Notes under the pieces: model-generated
What the model was told of the DNA's origin: nothing
Seen by the model: the letters and a program-made list of their open reading frames with translations, nothing else
Database searches by the model: none
DNA from: Diogma glabrata
Lineage: Eukaryota > Arthropoda > Insecta > Diptera > Cylindrotomidae
Direction of reading: 5' to 3'
Length of the DNA stretch: 64,000 nucleotides
Assembly (NCBI GenBank): GCA_963693315.1
Contig: OY856188.1
Location: forward strand, 192,598,766 to 192,662,765
Program-made: the position numbers and the translations under genes
In this document: piece after piece, positions 34,661 to 45,995 of the stretch
Numbering within the stretch: the stretch's first letter is position 1
Layout of the letters: each line of letters opens with the position of its first letter

Positions 34661-36610
34661 GTTTTTGACCATAACCTCGGGAGCAAAAGATTTGGATGCG
34701 ACCCGAGCATCAGTTTTCCATGTTAGGGACGGTTTGGAGCGGGCGTCTGTCTTGGATCAAGCGGCTTGCTATATCAACGTGCAAAAAGGTTTTTCTGATC
34801 ACCTTACCCTCAGAACGGACCCATTCACGAAATTTTGGGCTGGGCCTAAGGTTGGCACCTAACCACGGAAAAAAAAACTTTGTTAAATTTGGAAATCAGA
34901 AAGAGGATATCAGACCCAGACAAAAAACAAAATTTTAACTAAACTTGGGCAAGGACCAGACTACCACCGAATTGGAACGTTGTACGTGCGCAGCTTGAGC
35001 GCTCCTGATGCTCTTATAATTCTAGAAACAGGCTGAGAGGCATAGGATGGATATCATAGTTCTGCAAGAAATTAGACAGCCAATAATCGGAAAACAAGAT
35101 TTGGAGAGTCACTCTGTATACTGTAGTGGTCATCCTCCTAAGAGAATTTGGTACTGGTTTTCATGTTGGTGCCCGCTTACAAGACGCCGTGATGAAATTC
35201 ATCCCGGTCAATGAGAGGATCTGCTATCCACGGGTACGCGGTACATACAACAATATTTCTCTTATTGCCGTGCATGCATCCACTGAAGCTAAGACCGTCG
35301 ACGAGAAGGATACTTTCTACATAGCACTGGAAGAGGTTATGAAACAAACACCACAGGCGACTGCATTAAGTTCATGGTGACTTTAATGGGCAGGTTAGAA
35401 AAGATATATCTTATGGAAATGTGGTGGGTCCCAACAGCCTACATTTTTATTCGATTGATAATGGTGCGAGAATGTCTGAGTTTGCATTATCAAATAATTT
35501 GAAAATTTCCAGTACTTTCTTTCCGCATCGATCGATTCATTCTTTAGAGGTGCGTACATTGAAGGTGACCACTTCCTTGTATGTGCTAAGATAAGGTTCC
35601 ACTTTCCAAATCCAGGCATTCCAAAATTCAATCAACGGAAACGTTTTAACTGCTTATCACTAAAGAATGCTGAAACTGAGGAGAGATATCAAAACCATAT
35701 TGCCAAAACATTAGAGAAATCAGAAACCATTAATGGAGACGTCGATAACGCATGGTGTTTACTCAAAGATGCTGTTTTATGCGCTGCTGAGGGAATATTT
35801 GGCCGACCACAAAACCACTCCTAGAAGCCATGGATGGATCGAGCATGTCTTGACGCTATTCAATACAAAAGAGTTTGCTATCTGAAATGTCTACAAGAAT
35901 GCAACACCAGGTCCACGAAGGGAAACTATAAACTGTCAAGACCAGCCGTTACAAAACTATGTAGACGAACGAAGAGAGAATGGTGGAAGATAAAGTTCGA
36001 GGCGATTGAAAGCTTCAGTAAGGAACATCAATCGCGTAACTTCTTTCAATAGGTTAAACCCTTAAAGAAGGGACCTCAAACTAGATCGACTGCTATTCAA
36101 AACGAAGATGGGTAGTCAAAGGGAAATGTAGACGTACCCACCAAAGACTAATTCGAAGCGACGCTGTCAGAATTAAAACGCAATAAAGTGCCTGGTATCG
36201 ACGATGTAACATCCGAAATGATTGTACATAGTGGTGAAACTCTGTCTTCAAGATTGTGTGAACTTATTCAAATGATTTAGAAGACTGCAACCATGCCACA
36301 GGAGTGGAACTCAGCTATGCTGATACCAATCCATAACAAGGGTAATCTACCTACAATGTGCAAGCTTCAGCGGAATCGCTCTCCTCTGCACAGTATATGA
36401 GGTCTTTTCCTACATTTTCCTAGCTTAAATCAATCCTTTTGCTGAACAACTATTTGTAGAATATCACTGTGGCTTTCGGCAAGGCCGAGGTACCACCGCA
36501 CTTTTCTCGATAAGGATGGATTACTTATTCTTCATTGATTTCAAATAGGCCCACGACTGTCTCGAACGAGCTGCCCACGACTGTCTCGAACCATAGAGTC
36601 TATGGTCTGC
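34661..36610 (+). pseudogene. RTE-type non-LTR retrotransposon remnant (endonuclease and start of reverse transcriptase)
   Basis: Broken frames on the + strand match an RTE-clade polyprotein. LERCTCAA-type sequence near 34970-35000 (GTLYVRSLSAPDALIILETG in broken frame) is the start of the AP-endonuclease. It continues with FGTGFHVGARLQDAVMKFIP, RGTYNNISLIAVHAST and EKDTFYIALEEV (35148-35340), SEFALSNNLKISSTFFPHRS (35475-35535), then the RT start NKVPGIDDVTSEMI (36183-36224), FVEYHCGFRQGRGTTALFS (36451-36507) and FFIDFK (36530-36547, RT motif A). Many stops and frameshifts. The sequence is lost soon after motif A, so the FADD/YADD box and the C-terminus are absent. A 24-base tandem duplication (GCCCACGACTGTCTCGAAC) sits at the break, 36549-36592. 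Confidence 0.82.
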
Positions 36611-38105
36611 TCTGATGTCAATTTATTTCTGATAAACTATGTATGTATGTGACAATGTTTTTTTTACTAGACTAAACCGACCGCGACGTGAAAATAAATT
36701 TTGCATATACTATTCTATTAAAATTTCTATCTTTAGTGTGTAGATCTTGTTGGAAGAAAAATGAAAATAGACATAAATTTTCTATATGAAAATAATAATA
36801 ATACAAAAGCAATAACAAAACAATTTTTTGTGAAAATTGAAAATAAAATAAGAAAGTTAAGGATGAGTTTAGAAAATGAATATAATAAATACAATACGAT
36901 GATATGTATAACACAAACAAAACTTTTCTTTTACTTTTGTTGTTTGTAGTATATTCTTGAATGATGGAAAATGAAAACAATAAGCGTAAGAGAGAAAATA
37001 TGTACATAAAATATATGTAAAATTTTTTCTATGTCGAAAGGAAAACGGGTGGAAAATTGTTTTGGAAAATTATTTTTTTGTAAGTGAAAAAATGTATATA
37101 GATATATAAAGACAGAGATTGGAATGGGAGACGAAACTATGCCAAGAATGTGCAATTAGTAAACGTATGAAAGAGTGTTCTTATATACCGTAGGGCTTTT
37201 ATTTCTAGTAAGGAAACAGAATATACACGATCGAAGAATATTGGGTTAACACAATTAAATTAATGTATGTTGGTATATATGTATGTATATATATGATGCA
37301 TATGTAGGTTCAGACATTCTAGAAACAAAGAGATGAACTCAGCCTTATGTTGTTTTCGTTTTTTTTTCATTGCTTTATCATAGACTTTATAACGTTTAGT
37401 GAGCTTAGTTTTTTATATTGTTCTAGAATTTTAAATCATTTCTGTTGTTGATTTCTTTGTGATTCAATTATTTTTTTTATTATTTTGTAAATATAATAGT
37501 ACATTAGGATGCAAGAACGTAAAGCTAAAGATTTTGGACGTATGTGGAGTTTGCACCAACATTAAGTCCAAAATAGCTTACGTTCGTGCGTCATATACTA
37601 TTTTTTATTCGCCGCTAGCAAATTATTTAAAAAAAATTGTTTATTCTAAATCAAAGTTATAATTTTGCATAAATTTTGAAATGAAAATATGTTGAACAAG
37701 TAACCTTTGACAAAATATTTGTTATTTTTCCAAATTATTGTATAACTATGACAACAAATAATAACAATAATTTTAATTGGATTATGAAATTTTGAATTTA
37801 ATGGTAGCTTTGATAAAAATTTCTATATTTTATAGAATTTAAACAAACACAATTGTTTTCTACTTTTTTGGACGTAACTATGACAACAAAATATATGGTT
37901 AAAAAGTGACACTTTACGGGCCGCAAATCACAGAAATAAAGCACCACTTTAATATGTAGGCGAATAAAAAGTATATTTTAAAAGGTTGTTTAAGACGAAG
38001 CGTGAAAATGTTTTCACGAAAAATAAATAAATTATAACCAGGGATTAGAATAAAAAATATGGAACTCTTAACAATCTTGAAGCTATAATATTATCTATTT
38101 TCTAT
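36611..38105. other. No gene seen; microsatellite and one inverted repeat
   Basis: 37262-37312 is a TATG/TA-rich simple repeat. 37495-37602 is an imperfect inverted repeat: AATAGTA, GCAAGAACGTAAAGCT at the left pair with AGCTTACGTTCGTGCG, TACTATT at the right, and TTTTGGAC/GTCCAAAA lies further inside. The rest is AT-rich with F/L/K-type low-complexity frames on both strands. Confidence 0.5.
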
Positions 38106-38576
38106 ATCCCGGGTAAGGAAAAGCTAAGCGACCAAATCTGGGCCAAGCCCGCGCCACATCTTTTAGTGTTTGGGCCAGGCTTAACATTTTCTAATGGCCC
38201 AAGCTTGTACCATACCAAGATGTCCTGGGGCCAAGTCTGGTAAACCAGGCTTGGCCAGAGTCTGAAATATGACTTGGGCCATGTCAACCAAACCAACTTT
38301 TTTCTGGAAAGGTTAACATTTTCCCAGACCTCCTTTAAATGTGTGGAAAGAGTAACATATATAAAAATAAAGATAAACATAATATGACTTGCACATGTTT
38401 ACAATGCATTAGATTAGACTGTTGAATAACGCGTAATATAATAAACTGAATCTTGGTTCAGTCTAGGCATTTACAACTGGCCCAGACTGAATCAAAGTTA
38501 ACTAGCCAAAGCTTGGCGCGCCAATACGGATTCTAGTTTGGTTCGTTGTTTATTATTGACAGCTTCTACCCGGGAT
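38106..38576. mobile_element. Repeat family R4, copy B, with ATCCCGGGTA terminal inverted repeats
   Basis: Begins ATCCCGGGTAAGGAAAAGCT and ends AGCTTCTACCCGGGAT, an inverted repeat of about 18 bases with a 2-base difference. The interior follows copy A at 31745-32150, with an extra block near 38320-38345 and another near 38415-38455. No coding content. Probably a non-autonomous DNA element. Confidence 0.85.
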
Positions 38577-38739
38577 TGTCTAAAGGCTAATTTTGTCGTG
38601 ACCTACGGATAAACTATTATTTGACACTTCTTTTTTGTTCTACTTGGTGTCCACCAGGTATTGAATTCTAACGTCATGGAAAATAAGGGGATTTTTTCGG
38701 TCAAAGAAAGTTATGAAATTTTAATTATTCTCCTGAAAA

Positions 38740-39070
38740 AATGTTATTTTAACAAAAACCTTTTTTTAAAAATTGTTTTTCATGTGTGCTGAACAATTTA
38801 CGTATATCTCCTTTGTAGTTTAGTACATTGTATACAATATTTGTACATTTAACGAAGAAACCTTGATTTGACCTTTTTTGTTCACCTACCCTATTAATTT
38901 TTGGTAAGAAATATATTGACGATACTTTGGGATATAACACAACCAATTTGCATTTAACTCTCTTCTTTGTCTGATTTCGTATAGGACACACACAGTCTTT
39001 TTCATGGTTCATTTAAGATGTTTAGCACCATTTTTATTTTTAGTCCCGTGTGAATTTTTGCTTTTAATTT
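38740..39070. repeat. Interspersed repeat family R5, copy 1
   Basis: Shares TTGTTCACCTACC, GTCTGATTTCGTATAG and AAGATGTTTAGCAC, in that order and orientation, with 57600-57880. On the - strand both copies give weakly similar translations (around NxKxSxGTK and EQxRxxxxxxG), so an old coding origin is possible but not shown. Confidence 0.6.
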
Positions 39071-39245
39071 TATTTAAGGTTTCTTACTGATATCTTAGAA
39101 AATTCGCGCGACTTCTGATTTTATTTTTTATTTTGTTATTGGTGGACAGATGATACTGTGTAAAGCTGTTTCAATGATTTGAAAAAACAATTGTTCCATC
39201 AAACGCAGAGAATCTTATTTGTTTATATATAGTTAAGTCCTTTTT

Positions 39246-39584
39246 AGGGTTCCGTACTTTGGAAAAGTAAAAACGGTACCATATTGGTGAGACTTCTGTG
39301 TCCGGCCGAATTTCTACATAATCAATTTTCTCACTAACTATAAGTGCTATCAACTTGAAATTTTTTACAGTTATACAATATATTTGTCCACCCCTACTAA
39401 CAACTAACAAAATTATGAATATTTGTTTTTATCTATATTTTATGGACATAGATAGGGAGATAGTAAAACAAAAGTTTTTTTGAAGGAATCGAGTTTGGTT
39501 TAAAAAATCGAAAAAATCCAAAAAGCTTAGTTTTTGAGTTATTACCAAAAACGTGTGTTTTTTTAACCACTCACACGGAACCCT
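39246..39584. mobile_element. AGGGTTCCGTA-ended dispersed element
   Basis: Starts AGGGTTCCGTACTTTGG and ends CACACGGAACCCT. Inside are AAAAACGGTACCATATTGGT and GAGACTTCTGTGTCCGGCCG. This end and early sequence are of a type I know as very common interspersed repeats in insect genomes. Non-coding. Confidence 0.65.
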
Positions 39585-40086
39585 CGGTGAGCGAGTTATA
39601 TTCCCAATTGACCCGACTTTTTTTTAATTAAATTAATTTCACTTTGTCGTGAATTCAGGATTAGAGTGGGGCTTCATAAAGTAATGTACTACAGCAACAT
39701 TGAAATGAGAAACAAATATTTGTTCTTTTTACAAAGTTTAAACTTACAAAATAACTAACTGTAAATAAATACTATCGCTGCTCTCAGTTGGTAGAAACGC
39801 CAACCGAGTAGAGCGATGTCCCCTGGAAGAACCTAGGTGAGTCAAGTAAGAATTAAACGAAAATCATATATATATAAAAATTTATTCACAATTTAATTTA
39901 GTGAATTATTATTCTTAAATAAAATTTCGTTTACAAAATAAAAAATTTAAAAAATCAAGTTTTCAAAAAAATTTTATGTAAAAGTATGCGACGTAACTTT
40001 TAAATACTTACGCCAAGTGCCAACAACAAACAGTGGCAATTTTATTAAATTATTTATTCTAATTGTTTTTTTTTTTTTTATTTCAG

Positions 40087-40217
40087 GACGTAATGAATTA
40101 ATAGCCCGATATATTAAAATGAGAACGGGCAAAACAAGAACAAGAAAACAAGTTAGTTCACATATACAAGTACTTGCTAGAAGAAAATTACGCGAAATAC
40201 AAGCAAAATTAAAAGTT
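40087..40217 (+). CDS. sd: scalloped (TEAD/TEF) exon: C-terminal half of the TEA domain
   Basis: Encodes the end of the TEA DNA-binding domain of the Hippo-pathway factor Scalloped, which binds MCAT-type DNA sites and partners Yorkie or Vestigial in the nucleus. The exon starts after a T-rich tract and TTTCAG, with two bases finishing a Gly codon, then 43 codons: [20 protein letters not shown] (helix 2 and turn), [20 protein letters not shown] (recognition helix 3 and following) and LKV. It is almost identical to fly and vertebrate TEADs, with Met at a position that is usually Leu. The donor is GTAAGT after GTT, so the exon ends in Val as in the fly protein; a donor one codon earlier would drop that Val. 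The exon with the first part of the TEA domain was not found upstream in this window. Confidence 0.96.
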
Positions 40218-40364
40218 GTAAGTATACATTAATTTTAATTCGTTTTTATGATAAATATTTAAAAATAAAAATTAAAAAATAAATTTAATTAACTCGCGTA
40301 AAAAATAATGTCAGCAACAATAAAAACACATAAAAGTTAAAACATATTAAATTCAATAATTTAG

Positions 40365-40487
40365 GATCACACAGGAAAGGATAAAACATTGCAGACAATA
40401 ACGAGCATGTCAAGTTCTCAATTAGTAACGGCTGCTGCGACTAAGGGTTTGGTTGCAATGCCAGGTTCACCTTGTTTATCGTATCCT
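40365..40487 (+). CDS. sd: scalloped exon after the TEA domain (41-residue, in-frame)
   Basis: Preceded by TTTAG and followed by GTAAGA. The 123 bases are 41 whole codons, phase 0 on both sides: DHTGKDKTLQTITSMSSSQL then VTAAATKGLVAMPGSPCLSY-P. It corresponds to the vertebrate TEAD segment that follows the TEA domain (DQTAKDKALQ, MSSAQIVSATA), which the main fly Scalloped isoform lacks (there KV joins directly to QFWQPGLQ). Because skipping it keeps the frame, it could be a cassette exon; the sequence alone cannot show whether it is skipped. The 147-bp intron before it is short. Confidence 0.88.
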
Positions 40488-43114
40488 GTAAGAAAGTTAT
40501 AATTTATTTTTCCTAATTATAATTTATTTTTTGTTCGCTTTTTTCTATTTTTATTGTTGTTTTAACTTAATTATAATTTAAGTCAATTATGGATACTTTT
40601 TTATAACATTTTAATTTAGTTTTGATTTCTTTTTAAAAATATGTGATGGCTTCAAGGTTTAACAAATGTGAAATCTTTTTCTAAAATAGCATGTTCAATA
40701 GAATTAGGTTACATATAATTCTAAAAATCTAGGAAAACCATATCTTTTGATATATAAAAATTTTAGTTAAAGATTTGAGATGATAATAATTTTTGGGTGA
40801 CAAATTGGGTTACTTTGCATCAACTAAATAAGAGAACTCTATGGGTTTTGGTTTCGTCTTATTGTGAGTTGTAACTAATCTTGACTGTGATGAAAGTCCA
40901 TGGGCATATTTCACACGCATTATTTTGTTTACATAGAAGTTGAATTTGGATAGATTTACATATTTTTTTTGAGTGTGTCTTCTGTATGGAGTAACAGACA
41001 TTGCCTTATCAATATATTTAAATACAGTTCGAAGGCCTGATATACTTGTTTTAGATTTTATTTATTTTATTATTATGAATTTGATTTCGGATTCTTTTGC
41101 ATGTTTGTCTCAGTTTTTAAACTGCGTTTAGGAGCGTTACTTTCATCAACGTTGTCATTAATATCGGGCATGGTATTAAATGGCAAGTAAAAGAACAAAA
41201 AATTCCAAAAGTATTTGTTTAATAATATTAATATTTTGTACTTCTTCAAATTCTTCTTAACTTTTCGAATTCTTATAGAATTTGTTTAGAATTAAAAAGT
41301 AGTGCTAACGATAGAATAAATTATCTCTGCAGACGTAGTAAAAAATAGTATAATATGCTATTCCTTCGCTAGAATTTTACGCTTGCGCGACAGAAAGTTG
41401 CTTCGTTTGTTCTTTTCACCACCGATTTAATAAGTTAGGATTTTGCGATATAATTGAGCCTCTTTAACAATATGTGTGTGTCAATCCATTGGAATCGCAT
41501 TATTTTATCTATTATACAGTATAATCTAAAAAAAAAAATTGAAAATCATTTCGTTTAATGCCGATTATTTCAATTATCCAATAAGCTCAATGAATTATTT
41601 AAGTTTCGAGAAAGTAACGAATAAATTATTAATACACTTGATTTAAACAAAATCAAATTACCCCAAAATTAAATAATTTAATTTTTTTTATAGTAAAATC
41701 ATGTTTAAGTATTAAACAAACTTCACACTTTCTATTAATTTTATTATATTTTAATTAAATTAATTTAATAATTTTAAATTTAATTGATCTGATATGAAAT
41801 TGTTTAACAACAAATTATTTACTGAAGTGTATTGGATTTGAAATATACTTTAAATGAATCGAGTCGGAAACGAAATTAAATGTCAAGGAGAAATGTTTCC
41901 AGTTTTCACAAAAACCAATCCCACTAAACCCTTTTTGTTAAATCAATTAATTAATTCATTTGATGGAAATTTTGATTTCTTGTAACAATAAATTTATCAG
42001 ATAAAAATTAAATTCATATATCATTGACGATACAAGATTTTATCTGTGATATCTATGTGGATCGTTTTAATTCATTTTTACATATGTAGTATCAAATATA
42101 TTTTTTAATTGGTTTATCCTCATGTCAATTTGTTTATTTTTAACGTTTGTTCGCCGTTAAAAACTTTAAATAGAAAATTGATTGGATTATATGGATTTTA
42201 GCATTAATTTTTTTTAGTTGGAAGTTCATAACTTTTGTATAACAATCTAAAATTCAACTGTCCTAATTGAAACTAAATTGAATAACTGGCAAGAAATTTA
42301 TTTATGAAATATAAAACTACTAGAAGACCCGGTGAACAATTCGTGCCACATACAATTTATTTGTATTTAACTATTGATCAGTGAATGTCAATCCTAATCA
42401 AAATTCATTGAGATCAATAATAGTGGCTGTATCGTTTGAATTTTATTTGGCTATTAAACTGTTATTTGGCTATTATTTATAATAATTATTCAAAAGAAAT
42501 TATAATTACTATTATTTATTGTTATTTATTTTTTTATTATTATACAGGAATACAATTTTTTTCAATTTTATCTTAATGCGATATGATGTATAATATTTTT
42601 GGCTAATCCCTGAGTGTCTTACACGAACAAATTTGAAGGTTTCCCAACTCTCGAACACGCAATATATAATTGGCCATGCGAAAAGTACGTGGTTTCTAGA
42701 TCCAATCCACAAATTGAAATTGTTTTTCCTTGTGACTTATTAATAATCATGAATCCAATTGAAAATTGCAAACGTTTAAATAGAATGGGCGAGTCTGAAG
42801 GAATCATTGGAATCCGTGGTAAAAGAACAATTTCACCTTAAAACTTGCCGTTCAAGCAAGGTTGTTGCAATGCCTAATGAAGCAATTGCCAATGCAATAT
42901 GATTTTGTGATCGAATGCGCGCAAGTATCAATGAGATGAGGTATGTTTTGCCAGTCCCATCTGGTACATCCAAAAAGAAAAATCCACCCTGCTGTGCTGA
43001 AATTGACAAATTAATTTATAAATATATAATTTTTTGCTCGGCAGTGAGCAGTTGCTCATTATTAGCAACAAAAGTAGCCAAAGATATTGTATCGTATTGA
43101 TTTCTGCTGCTGGG

Positions 43115-43190
43115 CGGCTTAGCGATAACAAGCGGCGGCTTAGCGATAAAAATGAGCGATAACAATGAATGTTAGCGATAACAATGAATG
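43115..43190. repeat. Short tandem duplications of GCGGCTTAGCGATAA
   Basis: GGCGGCTTAGCGATAA occurs twice, followed by GCGATAACAATGAATG twice. It lies within the Helitron remnant between the DNHWDL block and the Walker A motif. Confidence 0.7.
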
Positions 43191-45324
43191 AGTGGCATAT
43201 TCGAAAAGAGAATACAAATATCCTCAATCTTTATTAACGCCTCGTTATATATTTCTTGCGAAAAATCGAGGGTGGATCTTGATCAGCAATCCGAATGCTA
43301 TGTGTAGAATGTCCTCGAATCTTTACATCTATCACAGAGACGCAGAAGCGTCAGACGGAAAACACGTGGACAATATAATAGCGAATAATTGACGAATTTA
43401 ATGAGGTAAGGAAGTCAGTACTACATCTGCCAGTGTGAGATCCCAATGGTTATCATCTTACAGTAAATTCAATTCGCGACACGCATCGAAATACGTGTCG
43501 ACAAAATGCCATTGACTTTTCGCAGATTTTGAAACGATGTCGGTCCAGGAACGTTAATCAACAATAAAAAGTGTTGTTTTTGGGTCAGTTAATAGTAGTT
43601 GTAGAACCTAGTTTGCTCTGAAATAAACATGCTGTCCATTTTCAAGATGCACGGCCAAATGTATAACAGCGGGATCTCTTTCTTGTATTGGAAAATTGAA
43701 AATGCGTCAAATAGTCTCATTGCTGCTAACGTATCGGCCCATTTGATAACGTGTTATTTCATCGTTATCGTTTACATTTTTAACAGAAATACAGCCTTAT
43801 CACTGCCTTTATGGACGTAAATATTTGCAAATGTATTTGATGGACTTCATCGAACTGCATAACTCAACGTTTATGTGTGCTTTGTAGGTTTACAGCAATG
43901 GGGAATACGGAAATACCCAGCGATTATCAATATCAACTATTATACCATTTGACATGCGCAATTGATACGATAGACCACCATTGTCTATGTCTCTACGACG
44001 ATAAGAGGGGTAACCATCGATATTGGAGATAGTATCGTTGGTACATGTCTTTGGAAAAGTTTTCGTACATTTTCTGTTGTCCATACATGACGCTGTCATG
44101 TTCAGAGTACCGCATGGACCATGGATCATGTTTGTAGTAACAATGTCACATAAATTGCGGAATTTCCGCTGAAATAATTTTATAAATTTCTTTTGGTCGC
44201 ACTTTATCGACCAACCAATGTGCATGTGGCAAACCTCGTTTTTGCCATTCAACAGATTATAGCCAACAAAACAACGTGTTTTGCCGAATACAAATAGTGC
44301 AGTAACCAAACGTTTTCGGGTCTGAATTCTTTGAACCTTGACCGATTAACTTGAAATTTGCTGAATAGTTAAGGGATGACTCAAAAATCAAAGGTTCGAC
44401 ATAGCGATGATTTGCGCTTTTTCCCTGGGAGTAGATACCACCCCTTCTTGGGGTGGAATTTTTTTCACTCAATTAACCCCGAAAATAGATAAAGAGACAC
44501 ATTTTAAGTCAAAATATTCTATTACGTTTTTTTTCCATAGATCGATTTTTTTCGAGTTATTCGCAACTGAAAACTTGCATTTTTCGATCAAGTAAACATG
44601 TTTTTTGACGGTTTTTCACACATAACTCAAAAACTTAGTGTTCAATCCAAAAAGTTAAAATGGACACAAATCAAGTTTAAAACGAAAACGATATTGGTTT
44701 TGGTATGAGTTTTGTAAGTCCAAAGCGAAGGAAGTTATAGCCAATTGAAGAGAATTATATTTTTTTAACAACTTGGTTCGAAGTATTCAACGTTAAAAAA
44801 TGGAAAGCGTTGAATTTTTCGGAGAGAACTTCTAAAATATTTTTATAATGCTTAGCAATACCTTTAAAATAAGTACTAGTTTAATTCGTGTCCTTTAAAA
44901 CTAAGCGAGTTACGATACAAAAACGGTGAGCAACCCAAATTTAAAAAAAAAATCAGCGTTAAAATCTCAGCTATTCCCAACAAAATCCATATTCTTCGTT
45001 ATCCTTTTACAGATAGCTTTATTTTAGTATTAATCATGAGGTCCGGAAGTTTAGCTGCATTAGAATACGTAGTTTTTGAAAAAAGTATGATCATAATGAA
45101 AAATGTATATTTCTCTTCGAAATAACTGTAAAGCACGAAAATATTAGTTTTTTAACACAAAATTTGGTTATATTTTGTTTTCTGTGGGATAAAAAATACC
45201 GAAGATGTAACTGTTTCAAGTTTGCATTATAGTGCTCCGACCACCCAACCCGAACCTCTCAACCCTTATCCATTTAAAGATGAAAGGTTAGAATGAATAC
45301 AATATTATGAATTTTGAAAGTATG

Positions 45325-45515
45325 TACCTATATATATATATATATTGGTTTTTCAAATGGACGTTTTTCAATGGACGTTGTAACTTTAAAATTGAGAGTG
45401 GGATGTTGCAAAAAACCACTTGCATTTTTTGGTGCAAAAACACTGGTTTTTTCGACATCATTTGTGTGAGTGTGTGTCAATGTTTGTGTGCGTGTGTGTG
45501 TATACACACACAAAT
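45325..45515. repeat. TA and GT microsatellites
   Basis: A TA run at about 45331-45346 and a GT-rich run (GTGTGAGTGTGTG, then GTGTGCGTGTGTGTGT followed by ACACACAC) at about 45464-45512. Confidence 0.8.
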
Positions 45516-45580
45516 CTATTTGAAATAGTGCGTGACTGTATAGTCAGCATATTTTCGAAATCAAAGCAGGAAGTACGTGA

Positions 45581-45767
45581 TGTACACCAGAAGAGTTACT
45601 TAAAATAATATTTTGTAACTATAAAAAGGGGTGCCTCTTGTGGCTGCCGAAGATTTGGATTATTTTGTAACTCAACATGTGGGACATGCTCCGGTGACAC
45701 CTGTCACAATTGTCCTCGAATTGACCGATCGGAAGAAAATTATAGCGATTGTAGCTATGATGATTAA
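45581..45767 (+). pseudogene. Cysteine-rich CXC-type (tesmin/TSO1-like) domain remnant
   Basis: Two frames join into one cysteine-rich domain. CTPEELLKIIFCNYKKGC is read from 45581; after a frame change near 45634, SCGCRRFGLFCNSTCGTCSG then DTCHNCP is read up to about 45720, with a stop at 45765. The spacing (PEELLK..I.C.YK.GC, CxCRR.GL.C...C..C.G..C.N) follows the CXC-type domain found at the C-terminus of multi-copy uncharacterised proteins of insects and other animals, thought to be transposon-linked. Upstream in-frame stops show only the end of the gene remains. It lies within the insertion that splits the Helitron. Confidence 0.6.
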
Positions 45768-45995
45768 ATTTTCTAAAAAAAACCGTGTTTTAGAAATTAG
45801 TTTATTTCAAAATAAATTATTAAAAGAAAAAAAAATCATTAAATATTTCAAATTAAAACTTTCAGTTTTAAAATAAATAAAAATTTAAGTTCAGCTTTAC
45901 TTCATTGCCATGGTGTCATAAGGAAATATAGAATTAAATATATTGTAAACTACCTTTGAAAAATTTAAAACGTATTTTAGTATTTTTAAAATTCG

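Noticed and set aside
36672..37155. Overlapping - strand frames of 74 and 111 codons rich in F, L, I and Y, suggestive of membrane proteins
   Set aside because: Such translations are typical of very AT-rich non-coding DNA; no conserved motif and no matching frame elsewhere.
39775..39845. GC-richer stretch with CTCAGTTGGTAGA, like a tRNA A box
   Set aside because: No B box at a suitable distance and no cloverleaf; CCAACCGAG pairs only weakly with CTCAGTTGG.
45328..45513. Frame rich in Thr-His on the - strand
   Set aside because: It translates the GT/CA microsatellite.
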